64,000 nucleotides of DNA, taken from assembly GCA_000953695.1 (NCBI GenBank), contig LN554847.1, positions 1,451,311 through 1,515,310 on the forward strand. The letters run 5' to 3'. This DNA is from Aliivibrio wodanis. GTDB taxonomy: Bacteria > Pseudomonadota > Gammaproteobacteria > Enterobacterales > Vibrionaceae. The notes beneath the pieces are model-generated. The model saw only the letters and a list, made by a program, of their open reading frames with translations. It was not told where the DNA came from and ran no database searches. Shown in pieces: positions 62,693 to 64,000 of the stretch. Within the stretch, counting starts at the first letter, position 1, and every line of letters begins with the position of its first letter. The position numbers and the translations under genes were made by a program.

Positions 62693-63916
62693 TTAGTACT
62701 CCCCTTTATTTAACGAATTCCAATGACTATGAAGTACACGCTCAAATTCTAATGCACTTTTCTTAACAGCGTCTTGCGCTACTGCTAATGTCTTTTTACC
62801 ACCTTCAAAATCAGCAGCAGTTAAATCAAAAACAGTACTATAAGTATCAGCACAAATCTCAAATGCACGACTTCGCGGTATCGTTGCCATCATAACTTGA
62901 TCTGCCAATAAATAATTCATTTCAGTTAATACTGATACTTGCTTTTTATTATCATCTTCAAACATTGTCGGCATTAAACGGACAAACTCCAATCCATGCC
63001 AATCTTCAGGAAACATTTCATATACTGTTGGTAAATGTTGGAAGAAATTTACAGTTGATGCCCAATCCAAGCGTTTAGCTGCACATGGAATCAATAATGA
63101 ATTAGACGCATACATCGCATTCCATACTAATGGATCAACGTGTGGGCCGGTATCTATCATGATTACATCAAATTGGTCAGCAATAGGGTCGATAACTTTT
63201 TCTTTCAGTAACTTAACTATATCTAAAGAGCCATTAGTAGAAAGATCTTGCCATGCCTCAGCATTAAACATCGCATCTTCAGGAAAGGCAGAAATTGTCT
63301 TCAAATTTGGATACTGCGTATTTAATAAGACATTCTTAGCCATAAATTGACCATCAATAACCTCATCTTCAGGCACATTATCCAGCATAATATCAACGGC
63401 AGAATAAATAGTATCTTGCTCTGATACACTAATTTGAGGGTTTAAAAATAGACGAAGTGACCCTTGTGGATCTAAATCGATTAAACAAATACGATAACGC
63501 TTTTCTAAATTTAACGCTAAACAAGCCGCTAAATGAACCGCTGACATTGATTTACCTGTTCCACCTTTTTGGTTTTGAACATTTACAACCCAAGGTTTAT
63601 TATTCGCACTTTTCTTCTGTTCATGAAAAGCAGGCATACCAGCAGCATCCATCAACATATGGGCTTCAGTTAATGAAATTGAATAATGGTTGGCATTATT
63701 CTTTGTAAATAGATGCCCTTCTGACTCTAAACGACTAATTGCTTCATCCAATTTTCTTCTTGTTAAACCAGAACGAGTTTCCATCATTGCTTTAGACATT
63801 GGAGGAAAGTGTTCGTTATTTCTTTCTTCAAGAACCAATTCAATACGATCTGACTGTACTTGTTGAGTCTGTTCTGCCAATGCAGCCAGGTTAGCAATGG
63901 TTTTTTCTCTATTCAT
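62693..63916 (-). CDS. parA2: Chromosome II partition ATPase ParA2
   Basis: The 407-residue P1/F-plasmid-type ParA has an N-terminal HTH-bearing region (about 1-105, SGLTRRKLDEAISRLESEGH) before the ATPase, unlike the short chromosomal ParA1. The deviant Walker A is QKGGTGKSMS (about 115), the next motif is LIDLDPQGSLRL, and Walker B-like IMIDTGPHVDP follows. Such ParAs position the replicated origin region and repress their own operon. It is the first gene of parA2-parB2. In V. cholerae the rctA/oriC2/rctB region lies beside this operon, so here it would be beyond base 64000. Confidence 0.95.
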   Translation of the reverse strand: MNREKTIANLAALAEQTQQVQSDRIELVLEERNNEHFPPMSKAMMETRSGLTRRKLDEAISRLESEGHLFTKNNANHYSISLTEAHMLMDAAGMPAFHEQKKSANNKPWVVNVQNQKGGTGKSMSAVHLAACLALNLEKRYRICLIDLDPQGSLRLFLNPQISVSEQDTIYSAVDIMLDNVPEDEVIDGQFMAKNVLLNTQYPNLKTISAFPEDAMFNAEAWQDLSTNGSLDIVKLLKEKVIDPIADQFDVIMIDTGPHVDPLVWNAMYASNSLLIPCAAKRLDWASTVNFFQHLPTVYEMFPEDWHGLEFVRLMPTMFEDDNKKQVSVLTEMNYLLADQVMMATIPRSRAFEICADTYSTVFDLTAADFEGGKKTLAVAQDAVKKSALEFERVLHSHWNSLNKGEY

Positions 63917-64000
63917 AATATTCGCCGGTAATATAACTATTGGATGAGATTGTACAGCAAATCATATCAATTTCAACAAATTGGTGAACGAGAATTTAAT
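63917..64000. promoter_or_regulatory. Presumed parAB2 promoter region (incomplete)
   Basis: The last 84 bases lie upstream of parA2 and should contain its promoter and ParA2 operator. I see no full-length palindrome or parS2 copy here, and the region is cut by the window edge. Confidence 0.4.

Noticed and set aside
63048..63058. TTTACAGTTGA inside parA2, resembling parS2
   Set aside because: The right half departs from TGTAAA at several positions.

Overview
The window is about 64 kb of AT-rich DNA that reads as chromosome II (the secondary chromosome) of a Vibrionaceae bacterium, most likely Aliivibrio fischeri or a close relative. At the right end is a parA2-parB2 partition operon. The sequence also holds five copies of a 13-bp palindrome of the form TTTACA-N-TGTAAA, which is the published parS2 centromere consensus of Vibrio second chromosomes. 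The right end is therefore close to oriC2; the origin itself and rctB are not in the window. A Lap-type giant adhesin cluster matching the V. fischeri LapV/LapD/LapG system, next to parAB2, supports the genus call. No rRNA, tRNA, insertion sequence, prophage or CRISPR array was found.

Layout. 1-5.8 kb: the end of a TraF-like outer-membrane protein, an FMN reductase with a divergent LysR regulator, a TPR membrane protein, a LysE exporter with a divergent Lrp regulator, a CDF-like transporter with altered metal residues, and a second LysR gene. 5.9-8.4 kb: exported alpha-amylase and a second LysE-type exporter. 8.4-10.8 kb: cytochrome c' plus a periplasmic duplicated-fold protein, divergent from cytochrome b561 plus MarR, with a perfect 46-bp palindrome between them. 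10.9-14.9 kb: a creB-creC-creD-like operon plus a DUF2809 gene. 15.2-19.0 kb: ectABC-ask ectoine operon. 19.0-26.5 kb: LysR with a PACE drug exporter, a chemoreceptor, a small membrane protein, a HAD phosphatase and a 768-residue MORN-variant repeat protein. 26.7-31.1 kb: RND multidrug pump operon. 31.2-41.6 kb: rlmF, a diguanylate cyclase, yibL, arfB, a RecQ-family helicase, a FapA/DUF342 protein, punC/punR and pdxH.

41.7-58.5 kb is one system for c-di-GMP-controlled cell-surface adhesion. LapV is a 2704-residue adhesin with 14 near-identical 336-bp repeats. A divergent operon encodes a TolC-like pore and an OmpA-like lipoprotein. The lapC-lapG-lapD-lapB operon encodes the type I secretion adaptor, the periplasmic protease, the c-di-GMP receptor and the secretion ATPase. 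By analogy with Pseudomonas and V. fischeri, LapD bound to c-di-GMP holds LapG away from a di-alanine site near the LapV N-terminus, so the adhesin stays anchored.

58.6-64 kb: four parS2 sites, one of them inside the 3' end of tmcA, then tmcA, a MazG/PRA-PH-like pyrophosphohydrolase, parB2 and parA2. A fifth, solitary parS2 lies 40 kb away, just after the ectoine operon.

The least explained items are the 46-bp palindrome between the cytochrome genes, the duplicated-fold periplasmic protein next to it, the long orphan MORN-variant protein, the mosaic organisation of the LapV repeats, and the physical nesting of the chromosome II centromere with tmcA and the lapC promoter region. No wholly new multigene system can be claimed from sequence reading alone.
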